Below, piece after piece: positions 24,207 through 33,700 of a stretch of DNA of 55,916 nt; positions within the stretch are counted from its first letter, which is position 1; the number at the start of each line of letters is the position of its first letter. Position numbers and translations under genes: made by a program. The stretch is taken from the NCBI GenBank assembly GCA_029266035.1, contig JAJUFH010000021.1, forward strand, positions 1-55,916, given 5' to 3'. The notes under the pieces are model-generated. The model saw only the letters and a program-made list of their open reading frames with translations. It searched no databases and had not been told where the DNA came from. Source of the stretch: Sinomicrobium sp. Its GTDB lineage: Bacteria > Bacteroidota > Bacteroidia > Flavobacteriales > Flavobacteriaceae.

Positions 24207-26189
24207 TTAAAAATTGAATTTCAGTGAGGTGAAAATGTTTCGTCCCATTCTCGGTATATTGCCCCAATCGGCATAAGTGCTGTAATATTGGTCGAACAGA
24301 TTTTCTGCACCCACTTGTACAACAGTTACGCAATCGCCCATTGCAAAAGTGTAATCGGCAGAGACATTCCATATCGCATAGGCCGGGGTTTGGTCTTCTC
24401 CGTAAAAGGGACTGTAATCCCTTTGTGTCGCATCGCCGTTAAAGGAGGTTTGTAGGCCAAATTGATCTACTTTAAAATGCAAGGTGGTTTGATAGCTCAA
24501 TGGGCGGATAAAAGGAAGGTTCCCATCGTTTGCATCTCTTCCTCGCGCATAGGTGAGTGCCGCTTCCCAATGCAGATTGGACAAAACTTGATAGCTGGCG
24601 TTTAGCGACAGATTGAAAAGGGTTGCATGGGGCAGAGAAGTATAGCCTTTTACTCCCACCGACTGATAATTCATAGGACTTCCGGCGTTTAAAATTTTCC
24701 CGACGATATAGTTTTTAATGTAGAAGTAGTTGACCTTGGCCTCTATGCTTGCTTTGTTGTTTTTAAATCCTGCACCGGCATTGATTTCATAGGAAATCTC
24801 GTTTTTTAGATTTGGATTTCCTATGTAGTCGTAGCGGTCAAAGCTGTTGTATATATAGTATCCGTAGCCCTCAGATACCGAAGGTGCCCTGTGCCCGTAT
24901 CCCGACCCGATACTAAATTGAAAGTCTCCTGTTTCCAGCAGGTATCCCAGGTGTAGGTTTGGGAGAAACCTCGTCTTTTCGGCAGCTGCTTCGGGGTGAA
25001 ATATACGGTTGAATTCGGCGTATTTTGAGCGGTTGTAATGCAGGGCGACAGCGCCTCCGAAATTCAACCGGCTCTTTTCTGAAATCTCCCAAGAGCCGTT
25101 GGCAGAAACCCCGGCAAAGCGGGTGGTGACCTCCGGCCAGCTATAGGCAAACATCGTCTTTTTGCTACGGTCTTGTGGGTACATATGCATTTCGGCTATC
25201 GAGAGGTTTTCATAGGCATTCAGTTGTATTTCGGAGGTGAATCGGCCTTGTTGCAGACTGGTTTTTGAAAGTAGACCATAGGTGGTGCTCCATCCGGGCA
25301 TATCCATGTGAACTAGGTTTTCAGGACGGGTGGTGTCGTCCATATAGTGTTCAATAGCATTGAAATAGAGCTTGGTTTCCCAGTTTTTTGCCAGCTTACC
25401 TTCAAATAGCTGTCGGTAAGAAACAGAGGTGATTATCGCCCTAGACAACCACAAATCCATAGGTAATGCGGGAAAACCGACATTTTTGGCTACGTCAAAA
25501 ATCGCATCGGCTCTCACCGAAGAGCGTTCTCCTGTTTTATAAGCCATTCCTAGAGAGGTGTTGAATTTACTAAACTGTGAGTGTTTCACTTCGTCATTAT
25601 TCCCATCCGAATAATTGCCTGCCTTTCTGTAGGAAACGCTTGCATCTGCCGCCAGCCTTTTGCCGGAGTAGGATATATTACCGAGGTTAAACCACTGATT
25701 GTTGTTGAACTCAAAACCGGACTGATAACTAGCGCCCCATTTTTTTTCCAATCCGAAAGGAGTATTTTTTCTGTTCAGGTCGATATTCCCTGCAATGGTG
25801 GCGCCGTGCAGACTGCCAGTCTGTCCTGATTTTATTGCTATACCCGAAAGGTTATTGCTCTCTACATACGAAGTAACGGGATCCATCTTATCGGTACAGG
25901 CACCGAAAATATGCATTCCATCTATGGTTACCGAGGCGCGTTCGCTACTCATATTGTGGAGTAAAGGCTCCCAGGCGAAACTGCCTCGTTTTATAAAACT
26001 TATATCGGTAGAGGAAGAGAGGTATTCATCTACAGTAACTCCCATTTTTAAATCGGTCTCTATCTTCTTTTTGGCTGTACCTACTACTTCTACTTCTTCT
26101 AGAGTTTGTACACTGTCTTTTTCTGCTGGTACGGTTTGAGCATTAGCGGCCATTGTTCCGAAAATTGCTATTGCGATGATAAACTTCAT
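24207..26189 (-). CDS. TonB-dependent copper receptor, OprC/NosA-like
   Basis: A 660-residue outer-membrane receptor with signal peptide (1-18, ANA-Q), plug (about 30-145) and beta-barrel ending in aromatic-rich SLKFNF. Copper type is indicated by CTDKM (Cys98-Met102, a CxxxM motif in IFGACTDKMDP) and by HYM (His281-x-Met283). These are the two halves of the CxxxM-HxM site described in Pseudomonas OprC. A further Met/His cluster, HMDM (294-297), lies nearby. There is no STN or carboxypeptidase-like N-terminal extension. It sits between the YtkA-like and MbnP genes with gaps of 4 and 29 bases. Confidence 0.9.
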   Translation of the reverse strand: MKFIIAIAIFGTMAANAQTVPAEKDSVQTLEEVEVVGTAKKKIETDLKMGVTVDEYLSSSTDISFIKRGSFAWEPLLHNMSSERASVTIDGMHIFGACTDKMDPVTSYVESNNLSGIAIKSGQTGSLHGATIAGNIDLNRKNTPFGLEKKWGASYQSGFEFNNNQWFNLGNISYSGKRLAADASVSYRKAGNYSDGNNDEVKHSQFSKFNTSLGMAYKTGERSSVRADAIFDVAKNVGFPALPMDLWLSRAIITSVSYRQLFEGKLAKNWETKLYFNAIEHYMDDTTRPENLVHMDMPGWSTTYGLLSKTSLQQGRFTSEIQLNAYENLSIAEMHMYPQDRSKKTMFAYSWPEVTTRFAGVSANGSWEISEKSRLNFGGAVALHYNRSKYAEFNRIFHPEAAAEKTRFLPNLHLGYLLETGDFQFSIGSGYGHRAPSVSEGYGYYIYNSFDRYDYIGNPNLKNEISYEINAGAGFKNNKASIEAKVNYFYIKNYIVGKILNAGSPMNYQSVGVKGYTSLPHATLFNLSLNASYQVLSNLHWEAALTYARGRDANDGNLPFIRPLSYQTTLHFKVDQFGLQTSFNGDATQRDYSPFYGEDQTPAYAIWNVSADYTFAMGDCVTVVQVGAENLFDQYYSTYADWGNIPRMGRNIFTSLKFNF

Positions 26190-26193
26190 ACTG

Positions 26194-27111
26194 TCAGAAT
26201 AAAATATCGATAAACAATTCGCTTTTTACTCCTTCCACTCCTGGAGTAAAATCTGAAGGTACTTTAGTCCCTTTTACGATTTTTCCGCTTTGGTCCAACA
26301 AGATAAAGTTGAGCGTCCAGTTGCCAGTCATGGTGTAGTTTACTACTCCGTGATACAGGCTGTCGCTTTGCTGAGTCAAATCTCTGTTGTTGGGAGAAGA
26401 GTGGTTTCCCATAGAGGGCTCTGGCATTCTCGGATCTAATTGCAGTGTATACCCATTTACCCGACTGTATGAAAAATGAGAAGAGTCGGGAAAGGTCTCG
26501 GGTTCTCCTGTGGGGTGATTGCGCTTGTAAATACCAGCTACGATATCGTTTTCGGCCACTTCTGGCTTTCTCGGAGCTATAAGAGCTATGGTGTAGGCTT
26601 CGCCATCATTTCCTGTAAACGAGGTCATATTCAGGTTTTTATTGGTCTGCTCGTTTACGGTGATGGAGCCATTGGTTTGGTAGGACACTCCGTTTACTGT
26701 AAAACCGATATAGATTTGCCAATCGCCCTTCTCACTCTCTTCGGTAAACACCGCATAGCCTTCAAAATACCCGTCGTCGTTGTGAGTAAGGTGGTATTGA
26801 TGTGGGCAAGACAGATTGCTTCCATCGGCATACCTGCTCATAATTGGAAGGGAAGTTACTGTCGAGGCGTTTGCGTTTTTACCCTTAGAGTCTTCAATTT
26901 TTACGCGAATTTCGTTATATCCCTTGCGGAATTCGCCGTTTGGGACTTCAATACTGATATTGTAGCCTTGGGTGTGGAGAGTGGTTGCCTCTTCAAATTC
27001 GTATCGATCAGTTTCTGAATTACCGGCCTCCGCTTCGTAATCTGCTTTATCTATGGTACATGACACAGCGGTACAGCATAACGCCATGACAAAAAATATA
27101 AATTTTTGCAT
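26194..27111 (-). CDS. YtkA-like lipoprotein of the copper cluster
   Basis: A 305-residue lipoprotein (Cys18 in TAVSCTI). It contains two beta-sandwich regions. The first (about 35-150) resembles YtkA/FixH-type periplasmic domains, with PIMSRYADGSNLSCPHQ (Met, Cys and His close together) as a possible metal site, followed by GYFEGYAVF and GDWQIYIGFTVNG. The second (about 165-305) has PEPSMGNHSSPN and a GNWTLNF strand. The function is unknown, but position directly ahead of the copper-type receptor (4-base gap) suggests metal capture at the cell surface or periplasm. The start MQKFIFF was chosen over an ATG 16 codons upstream because of the signal peptide. Confidence 0.72.
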   Translation of the reverse strand: MQKFIFFVMALCCTAVSCTIDKADYEAEAGNSETDRYEFEEATTLHTQGYNISIEVPNGEFRKGYNEIRVKIEDSKGKNANASTVTSLPIMSRYADGSNLSCPHQYHLTHNDDGYFEGYAVFTEESEKGDWQIYIGFTVNGVSYQTNGSITVNEQTNKNLNMTSFTGNDGEAYTIALIAPRKPEVAENDIVAGIYKRNHPTGEPETFPDSSHFSYSRVNGYTLQLDPRMPEPSMGNHSSPNNRDLTQQSDSLYHGVVNYTMTGNWTLNFILLDQSGKIVKGTKVPSDFTPGVEGVKSELFIDILF

Positions 27112-27167
27112 TTTTGGTGATGTTGGATGAGTATGGCTATTTCCGAGAATCCGGAACAACGATAGTT

Positions 27168-27605
27168 CTATTTTTCCGATATTGCCTTTTGGGCTTTAGC
27201 CATGCTCTCTTCGATGAGGTCTCTCATCTTGTTGACCTCTTCGCGTTCGGTTTTCAGCAATTCGATATCCCTTTGCAACTCTTCAGTAGTCTTTTGCAAG
27301 GGATCGGTGCCATAGGGAAATTTTTCACTGAAGTCTTTCATCCAATCCATCATGGTGGTATGCGATAATTTCAAACTGTCCAGTATCCCGGTATGTGACG
27401 ATGAAACAGAATCTGTTTCTTCTTTTAGGGTTTTGGACAGCTTGTTGAGCTCTCCCATTTTAGGCATTACCTCGTCGTGAACGGCGATGATTTCTTGATA
27501 GAGTTCTTTGTATTTGTTAACTTCCTCAGAAGCTTTGTCACTGCAAGAGATAGTTGCCGTAAATGCGATAACCGACAACAGAGAAAAAAGGGTATACGAT
27601 CTCAT
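27168..27605 (-). CDS. Coiled-coil lipoprotein
   Basis: A 145-residue lipoprotein (lipobox TISC, Cys21). The mature part is almost all helical and heptad-like: KYKELYQEIIAVHDEVMPKM, then about 95-140 with repeated Glu/Lys and Leu/Ile spacing. His and Met residues occur (HDEVMPKM, SHTTMMDWMKD). Similar proteins in Flavobacteria are usually labelled viral A-type inclusion protein because of their coiled coils, which is not a functional assignment. It starts the five-gene run down to the di-heme peroxidase and has a palindrome and direct repeats upstream. Confidence 0.75.
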   Translation of the reverse strand: MRSYTLFSLLSVIAFTATISCSDKASEEVNKYKELYQEIIAVHDEVMPKMGELNKLSKTLKEETDSVSSSHTGILDSLKLSHTTMMDWMKDFSEKFPYGTDPLQKTTEELQRDIELLKTEREEVNKMRDLIEESMAKAQKAISEK

Positions 27606-27643
27606 TGAATATATTTTTTGAATAAATAAATGTGATTGTCACC

Positions 27644-27697
27644 TACCGGAAAATTGTTTGATTACCGGAAGGGTGATGTTGTAATGATAACCATTAC
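27644..27697 (-). promoter_or_regulatory. Candidate operator region ahead of the copper-type cluster
   Basis: Two direct copies of TACCGGAA (27644-27651 and 27663-27670) are spaced 19 bases start to start, about two helical turns. Next to them is a 17-base near-perfect palindrome, GTAATGATAACCATTAC (27681-27697, one mismatch pair). Both lie 39-92 bases upstream of the coiled-coil lipoprotein gene. They could bind a metal regulator; neither matches a box I can name. Confidence 0.35.
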
Positions 27698-27703
27698 GAC
27701 TGC

Positions 27704-28072
27704 TTAAGACAACGAGATCGGAGGTTTGAGGAAGGTTTTGATAAAAAGTGAGTTGTAGTGTTGCTGCTTGAGGCAGAAGTTTTCTTGTCGATGGGCGACG
27801 GTTGGGGTATCGGGCGCTTTTGTAACGATATTCTGGTGGAAGAGAAGTTGGTGTTCAAATTTTACGGTAAGAGTTTTATCTTTCTCGTCGTTTTCCACCT
27901 CTTTTTTTACTGCACTCATCAGGTAGCACTTGCCGAAACACTGCTCTTCAGGTTTGTCTTTGTTGATACATAGTACCTGCGATATATAGTCGTAATTTAG
28001 CGCATAATCCAGAAAGGGAAAGGCCGGTTTTAGACTGATAACTACCGCTACTATGAAGAAAAACTGTTTCAC
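27704..28072 (-). CDS. Small exported Cys-rich protein of the copper cluster
   Basis: A 122-residue protein. A hydrophobic N-terminus (MKQFFFIVAVVISLKPAFPF) suggests a signal peptide or anchor. The core motif CINKDKPEEQCFGKCYLM has three cysteines spaced C-x10-C-x3-C, a pattern recurring in short Bacteroidota proteins near metal-transport genes. A His/Lys/Gln-rich tail follows (FEHQLLFHQN, VAHRQENFC). The function is unknown; metal binding is a reasonable guess. A -7 element (28077-28084) lies so close to the start codon that the transcript would be nearly leaderless. Confidence 0.68.
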   Translation of the reverse strand: MKQFFFIVAVVISLKPAFPFLDYALNYDYISQVLCINKDKPEEQCFGKCYLMSAVKKEVENDEKDKTLTVKFEHQLLFHQNIVTKAPDTPTVAHRQENFCLKQQHYNSLFIKTFLKPPISLS

Positions 28073-28076
28073 AGTA

Positions 28077-28084
28077 CAAAAGTA
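28077..28084 (-). promoter_or_regulatory. -7 element ahead of the Cys-rich protein gene
   Basis: On the minus strand TACTTTTG matches TAnnTTTG and ends 4 bases before the ATG at 28072. If used, it would give a leaderless or almost leaderless mRNA. Confidence 0.4.
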
Positions 28085-28095
28085 AGGAATATAAG

Positions 28096-28737
28096 TTAGT
28101 TCTCGAAGACGTATTGTATAATATTAGCACCCATTTGTAGTGCCTTTTGCCGTACTTCTTCGGGATCGTGATGTACTTCGGGATCTTCCCAACCGTCGCC
28201 CAAATCAGATTCGAAGCTGAACAAGAATACCAATCGATCTTCGTGAAAATATCCAAATGCCTGTGGGCGTTTATTGTCGTGTTCGTGTATTTTGGGCAAG
28301 CCGTCGGGAAAGTGGAACTTCTGGTTGAATATAGGATGGTCTGGCGGAATTTCGATCCAAGTCTTGTCTGGGAATACTTTCTGCATTTCCTTTTCGATAT
28401 ATGGCTTGAGTCCGTAATTGTCGTCTACGTGAAGAAAGCCTCCCGACAACAGATAAGTACGAAGGTTTTCTGCTTCCTTCTCACTGAAAAACACATGTCC
28501 GTGTCCAGTCATATGAAGCAAGGGGTACTGGAAGATATCTATACTCCCCACCGCAACAGTGGCCGGTTTTTCTTCTATATGGGTGTTCAGTTGCTCGTTG
28601 CTGAACCGGATGAGATTGGGTAGGGCAGTGGGGTTGGCATACCAGTCGCCTCCTCCGCCGTATTGGAGAACAGCGATCTCCTGTGCAGCTACCAAAGAAG
28701 AGGTGAGAAACAGAAACAGTACGACCAGTTTGTTCAT
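28096..28737 (-). CDS. DUF4159 family exported protein
   Basis: A 213-residue protein with a signal peptide (1-18, VAAQ). The DUF4159 domain fills the rest: LQYGGGGDWYANPTALPNL, then PLLHMTGHGHVFFS, GGFLHVDDNYG and a C-terminal RLVFLFSFESDLGDGWEDPEVHHDP. The fold is related to class-I glutamine-amidotransferase-like domains, but no catalytic triad is claimed. In Bacteroidota such proteins are found in the envelope; the function is unknown. It lies 23 bases upstream of the Cys-rich gene, but a -7 element in that gap suggests separate transcription. It is followed by rsmE upstream (24 bases), so it may be read through from there. Confidence 0.87.
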   Translation of the reverse strand: MNKLVVLFLFLTSSLVAAQEIAVLQYGGGGDWYANPTALPNLIRFSNEQLNTHIEEKPATVAVGSIDIFQYPLLHMTGHGHVFFSEKEAENLRTYLLSGGFLHVDDNYGLKPYIEKEMQKVFPDKTWIEIPPDHPIFNQKFHFPDGLPKIHEHDNKRPQAFGYFHEDRLVFLFSFESDLGDGWEDPEVHHDPEEVRQKALQMGANIIQYVFEN

Positions 28738-28761
28738 ATTGTTTTTTTTGATTTGATACCG

Positions 28762-29469
28762 TTATTGATTTACAAGTGCTGCCGTATGACAGGCCACTAC
28801 GGCGGCAGTTTCGGTGCGGAGCCTCGTGTTTCCCAAAGATATGGGAATATATCTTTTGTGCAGTGCCTTTTCGATCTCCTCTAGGGAAAAATCGCCTTCC
28901 GGTCCGATCAATATGGTGTAATGCTCTCGAGCTACAAGTCGCTGTTGTAGCAGAACGCGCTCCTGCTCTTCCTCGCAGTGTGCTATAAAAGTCTGTCCTT
29001 TTCGTTCCTGCTCCAGAAAGTGCGATAGAAGTAAAGGGGGATTGAGCTTGGGTAAATAGGTGGAAAGCGACTGTTTCATGGCCGATTGAACAATCTTTTC
29101 CAACCTTTCACTTTTAACGGTCGTCCTTTCAGAATGGTCGCAGATCACTGGTGTTATTTCGTCTATCCCAATCTCTGTCGCTTTTTCCAGGAACCACTCG
29201 TAGCGGTCGTTCATCTTGGTAGGAGCCACTGCCATATGCAGGTAATAAGGCTTCCTGGGCTGAGTGTTTTGCCCAGTGATGGCTATGGTGCAATGCCTTG
29301 AATCGGCAAGGGTGATTTCGGCTTGGAACAATTGGCCTCGACCATCGGTAAGATGTATGAAATCGCCTTCCGATTTTCGAAGGACTTTTACAATATGTCT
29401 GCTCTCTTCTCGGTCGAAGGTAAACGAATCGCTCTGATCAGTAATATCGGGATTAAAAAATAAATTCAT
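28762..29469 (-). CDS. rsmE: 16S rRNA m3U1498 methyltransferase RsmE
   Basis: A 235-residue SPOUT-class methyltransferase that methylates U1498 of 16S rRNA. An N-terminal PUA-like domain covers about 1-75. The C-terminal knotted SAM-binding domain has ILIGPEGDFSLEEI and SLGNTRLRTETAAV, both diagnostic. The start MNLFFNPDI was chosen because it is the family's usual beginning; an ATG six codons upstream is possible. It is followed after 24 bases by the DUF4159 gene, a frequent pairing in Flavobacteria. Confidence 0.95.
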   Translation of the reverse strand: MNLFFNPDITDQSDSFTFDREESRHIVKVLRKSEGDFIHLTDGRGQLFQAEITLADSRHCTIAITGQNTQPRKPYYLHMAVAPTKMNDRYEWFLEKATEIGIDEITPVICDHSERTTVKSERLEKIVQSAMKQSLSTYLPKLNPPLLLSHFLEQERKGQTFIAHCEEEQERVLLQQRLVAREHYTILIGPEGDFSLEEIEKALHKRYIPISLGNTRLRTETAAVVACHTAALVNQ

Positions 29470-29567
29470 CGACTTTAACTTATCCACCGACTTACAGATT
29501 TGTCGACATGGCTTGCTACTTTAGTGCGAAGATAGGAATATTTACGTATCGTATTCAATCTTTATAC

Positions 29568-30590
29568 CTATACTTTAAAACGAGCTTTAGCAGTTACACC
29601 CTGAGAAGAAAAATTGTTTTCCAGATATTTGAGATAGCCTGTGATACCGATCATGGCGGCATTGTCTGTGGTGTATTCGAATTTTGGAATATAAGTTTTC
29701 CAACCGTATTTTTTTTCCCCTTCTTTTAAAGCGTCTCGTATTCCGGAATTGGCCGATACCCCACCGCCAATGGCAATCTGTTTGATGCCTGTTTCCTTGG
29801 AAGCCTTTTTTAGTTTGTCGATCAGTATGTTTACAATGGTGTGCTGTATGGAGGCACAGATGTCTTTCAGGTGCTGTTCTACAAATGAAGGATCCTCTTT
29901 CTGGTGTTTTTGTACAAAATAGAGTATAGAAGTCTTCAATCCACTGAAGCTGAAATTCAGTCCGCCTACCTTGGGTTTCGGAAAGCTAAATGCTTTGGGA
30001 TTACCCTCTCTGGCATAACGGTCGATCAACGGCCCCCCGGGATAGGGAAGTCCGAGTATTTTGGCGCTTTTGTCAAAGGCTTCTCCTACGGCATCGTCGA
30101 TGGTTTCTCCTATCACCGTCATATCGAAAAAATCATCTACGCGTATAATCTGCGTATGCCCTCCGCTAATGGTCATGGCGAGAAAGGGGAAGGAGGGTTT
30201 GTTTTGTCCTTCGTCTTCTATAAAATGAGCGAGGATATGCGCTTGCATATGGTTTACTTCGATGAGCGGGATGCGAAGTCCAAGTGCGAGAGACTTGGCA
30301 AAGGAAGTTCCTACGAGCAGCGAACCCAAAAGTCCCGGACCGCTTGTAAAAGCTATGGCAGATAAGTCTTTTTTACCGATATTTGCCTTGTTTAGGGCTG
30401 TGTGTACTACGGGAACAATGTTTTGCTGATGTGCCCGCGAGGCCAGTTCGGGAACAACACCGCCGTATTCTTCGTGAATTTTTTGGGTAGCGACAACATT
30501 ACTCAAAACTTTTTCGTTAAGGAGTACGGCAGCCGAAGTGTCATCACAGGAAGATTCGATGGCGAGAATATATGTGTTTTGTTCCTTCAT
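29568..30590 (-). CDS. tsaD: tRNA N6-adenosine threonylcarbamoyltransferase TsaD
   Basis: A 340-residue essential enzyme of t6A modification, transferring threonylcarbamoyl to A37 of ANN-decoding tRNAs with TsaB and TsaE. The ASKHA fold is recognised by ILAIESSCDDTSAAV (8-22), the metal site HMQAH (His114 and His118), SGGHTQI and GGVSANSGIR. The start MKEQNTYIL is supported by the -7 element at 30621-30628; the frame upstream of it overlaps that promoter and is not counted. It is divergent from tamB, a typical flavobacterial arrangement. Confidence 0.97.
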   Translation of the reverse strand: MKEQNTYILAIESSCDDTSAAVLLNEKVLSNVVATQKIHEEYGGVVPELASRAHQQNIVPVVHTALNKANIGKKDLSAIAFTSGPGLLGSLLVGTSFAKSLALGLRIPLIEVNHMQAHILAHFIEDEGQNKPSFPFLAMTISGGHTQIIRVDDFFDMTVIGETIDDAVGEAFDKSAKILGLPYPGGPLIDRYAREGNPKAFSFPKPKVGGLNFSFSGLKTSILYFVQKHQKEDPSFVEQHLKDICASIQHTIVNILIDKLKKASKETGIKQIAIGGGVSANSGIRDALKEGEKKYGWKTYIPKFEYTTDNAAMIGITGYLKYLENNFSSQGVTAKARFKV

Positions 30591-30620
30591 CTGGACTTTT
30601 GGAATAAAAATTGCTAGCTG

Positions 30621-30628
30621 CAAAGGTA
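30621..30628 (-). promoter_or_regulatory. -7 element of tsaD
   Basis: On the minus strand TACCTTTG matches TAnnTTTG, 31 bases before the ATG at 30590. Confidence 0.5.
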
Positions 30629-30716
30629 AGTATTTTATAGCTGTTTCGAATAATTTGGCCAACTACCACCGCGCTTGTTTATAAACCCTTAAATAGTGTA
30701 AGGACTTATCAGAAAA

Positions 30717-33700
30717 TTGAGGAAAATAGTAGTCAGGCTATTTATAGCGCTGTTCTTGTTGCTGATTGGGCTAAGTGTTTTTCTAGTGCTTCCCCCAGTA
30801 CAGACTGCTATTGCCAAAAAAGTGACAGCTGTACTAAATGAAGACTTCGGAACTGATATTGAAGTGAGAAAGGTTTATATCTCTTTTTGGGGCAGTGTGA
30901 GTCTCCGCGATATCTATATAGCCGACCACCATCAAGACACTCTGATTTCGGTAGGACGACTGAACACTTCACTGCTGAGTGTGAGAAATATAAAGAGCAT
31001 GATAAACGGTAAGCTCAATTTTGGAGATATCGATATGCAGGGGGTGTATTTTCATCTTAAAACCTATGAGGGAGAAGAGTCGACTAATCTCGACAATTTT
31101 GTGGCAAAACTGGAGGGACAGGATACCACAAGGACCAAAACATCTACTTTTTTACTCACCACTTCAGAAATACAATTGGAGGATGCGCGTTTTCGCATAA
31201 CTGACAGCAATGCTAAAAAACCAGATATTCTCTATTTCAAAGAATTGAATGCCGAAGTTGAAGACTTTAAGATAGAAGGCCCCGAAGTAGATGCAAATGT
31301 TAGGCAATTGGGATTTGTAGCAGATAGGGGGATTAGGGTAGAAAATCTGAAAACCAATTTTTCATATAGTCTGAACCAAATGGATTTTAAGGAGCTTTCT
31401 ATAGAAACTCCACGGTCTAGTATCAGAGGTGAACTGTCTTTTTTGTACCAAAGAGAAGATATGTCAGATTTTTTAAACAAAGTAAAAATCAAGGGTAGTT
31501 TTTCCAATGCAACCATAGCCTTTGATGAGGTGAATGTGTTTTACAACGAATTTGGAGGAGGAAGACAGGTGACATTCAGTTCGGAGGTAGACGGGGTACT
31601 AAACCGTTTACACACCACAAATCTCAGAGTAACCACCGATAATACGAGCATCAATGGGGATTTTGATTTCAAGGGACTCTTTTCTCCCGATATTCCTTTC
31701 CGCATAGATGCAGATATCAGCTGGGTTTCTTCCAATTATTATCAGCTTACGGGGCTACTTCCAAATATCTTGGGGCATGCCCTTCCTTCAACGCTTGCCA
31801 AGCTCGGACAGTTTAAGGCGAGCGGAAAGGCTGTGATTACCAAAAATGCTGTAAAGACAGATCTTGAATTGGAGACCGAACTCGGAAAAGGCTCTTCAAA
31901 ACTGGAGCTTACCGATATAGACGATATAGACAACGCTTCCTACACAGGTTCTATCAGTATGACCGATTTTGATTTGGGAGAATTTATAGAAATAGAGAAG
32001 TTGGGTAAGACATCGCTTCACGTAGATGTAGACGGCAAAGGGTTTACTAAAGAAAATCTCAATACGGAAATCATAGGAGAGGTAAACAGCTTGGCGTACA
32101 ACGCTTATCACTACAAGGATATAGCGGTGGCGGGGGTGGTCAAAGATCAGCTGTTCGACGGTTCTCTGGTGTCTATGGATGAAAATCTTGAAATGAATTT
32201 TGAAGGTCTTGCCGATCTGTCGGGAGAAGAAAATCAGTTCGATTTTAGAGCCTCTATCACCCATGCCGACCTCCGCGCTCTCCACTTTGTGTCGAGAGAT
32301 AGCATATCGATCTTTTCGGGAGATATCAGTATGAATATTAGCGGGAATGATGTGGATAACCTAAAGGGAGAGATCGGTTTTCTGGAAACGAGTTACAAAA
32401 ACCAGAACGACAACTATTACTTTGAAGATTTTAAAATTATTTCTGTTATCGACGAGACCGGAAGAGTGCTTACCGTAGACTCTCCCGAGATTATCAATGG
32501 TTTTATGAAGGGCAATTTCTCGTTTAGAGAACTTGGCAAAATAGTGCAGAATTCCGTAGGGAGTATCTATACTAATTACAGTCCGCACGACATTATGCCC
32601 GATCAGTATGTAGATTTTAACTTTTTTATAAACAGCAAGATTATAGAAGTGTTTTTTCCGGAAATCAAATTGGGAAAAAACACCTATATAAAAGGTGAAA
32701 TGATTGCCGATGAAGGCGATTTTAGATTGAATTTTCGCTCTCCTAATATAGATGCCTTTGGAAGTAAAATTGAAAATATCGATTTGCAAATAGACAACAA
32801 GAACCCGTTGTTTAATACCTATGTAGAAGTAGGTGAGATACACACGGGTTTTTACGATATTTCCAATTTTAATCTCATCAATACTACCATTAAGGATACG
32901 CTGCTGTTCCGCACCGAATTTCGAGGTGGAGATGGAGGCAAGGACGAATACAATCTCAATTTTTACCACACCATAACCCCCGATAATAAGTCGGTGATAG
33001 GATTCAAGCGATCCGAGATCGGTTTTAAGGGAAACAAATGGTTGTTGAATAAAGACAACAATCGCCAAAATCGAGTGGTTTTTAACCAGACTTTGGATAC
33101 GGTGACTATAGAAAAGGTGGTGATGAACCACGAGGAAGAGCAGATCAATCTACAGGGAAAGATAATCGACTCTACTTACAAAGACCTCTCTGTGCTTTTT
33201 AGGAATGTAAATTTGGACAAGGTGACCCCGGATATCGACAATCTGAGTTTGAAAGGATTGGTAAATGGAGAGTTTTACGTGCTTCAACAGCGCGATAACT
33301 ATTTTCCATCGTCTAGCCTTCGCATCGATAATTTTACGCTCAACAATATCGATCTCGGGAATTTTGATGTTGGAATAGTAGGGAGTCAAAACCTCTCGAG
33401 TTACGGTATCGACGCGGTTATTCAAAAGGGGAATAGTAAAGTTTTGGATGTAGTAGGAAATGTCTCTTTCGACAATAATACTCCCTCTATGGATGTGGAG
33501 ATGAAACTGTCAGGTTTAAATATGACGGCATTCAGTAAATTAGGAAAAGACGTTATATCCGATATCCGCGGATATGTGTCTGGAGATGCTCATCTCACAG
33601 GAACTTTTAAAAAACCTGATCTCAGTGGGCAACTCCAACTACAAGACGCAGGGATGAAGATTCCTTATCTCAATGTAGATTTGGATTTTGCCCCTAATAC

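Noticed and set aside
24178-24372. 65-codon upstream extension of the MbnP gene
   Set aside because: Overlaps the receptor gene in another frame; the signal peptide starts at MKYYKN.
22248-28072. Methanobactin biosynthesis locus
   Set aside because: No MbnB/MbnC-type genes and no short precursor peptide are visible; only the MbnP and MbnH-like genes are shared.
32361-33131. 256-codon minus-strand open frame inside tamB
   Set aside because: Antisense shadow of the repetitive tamB coding sequence; no domain and no promoter.
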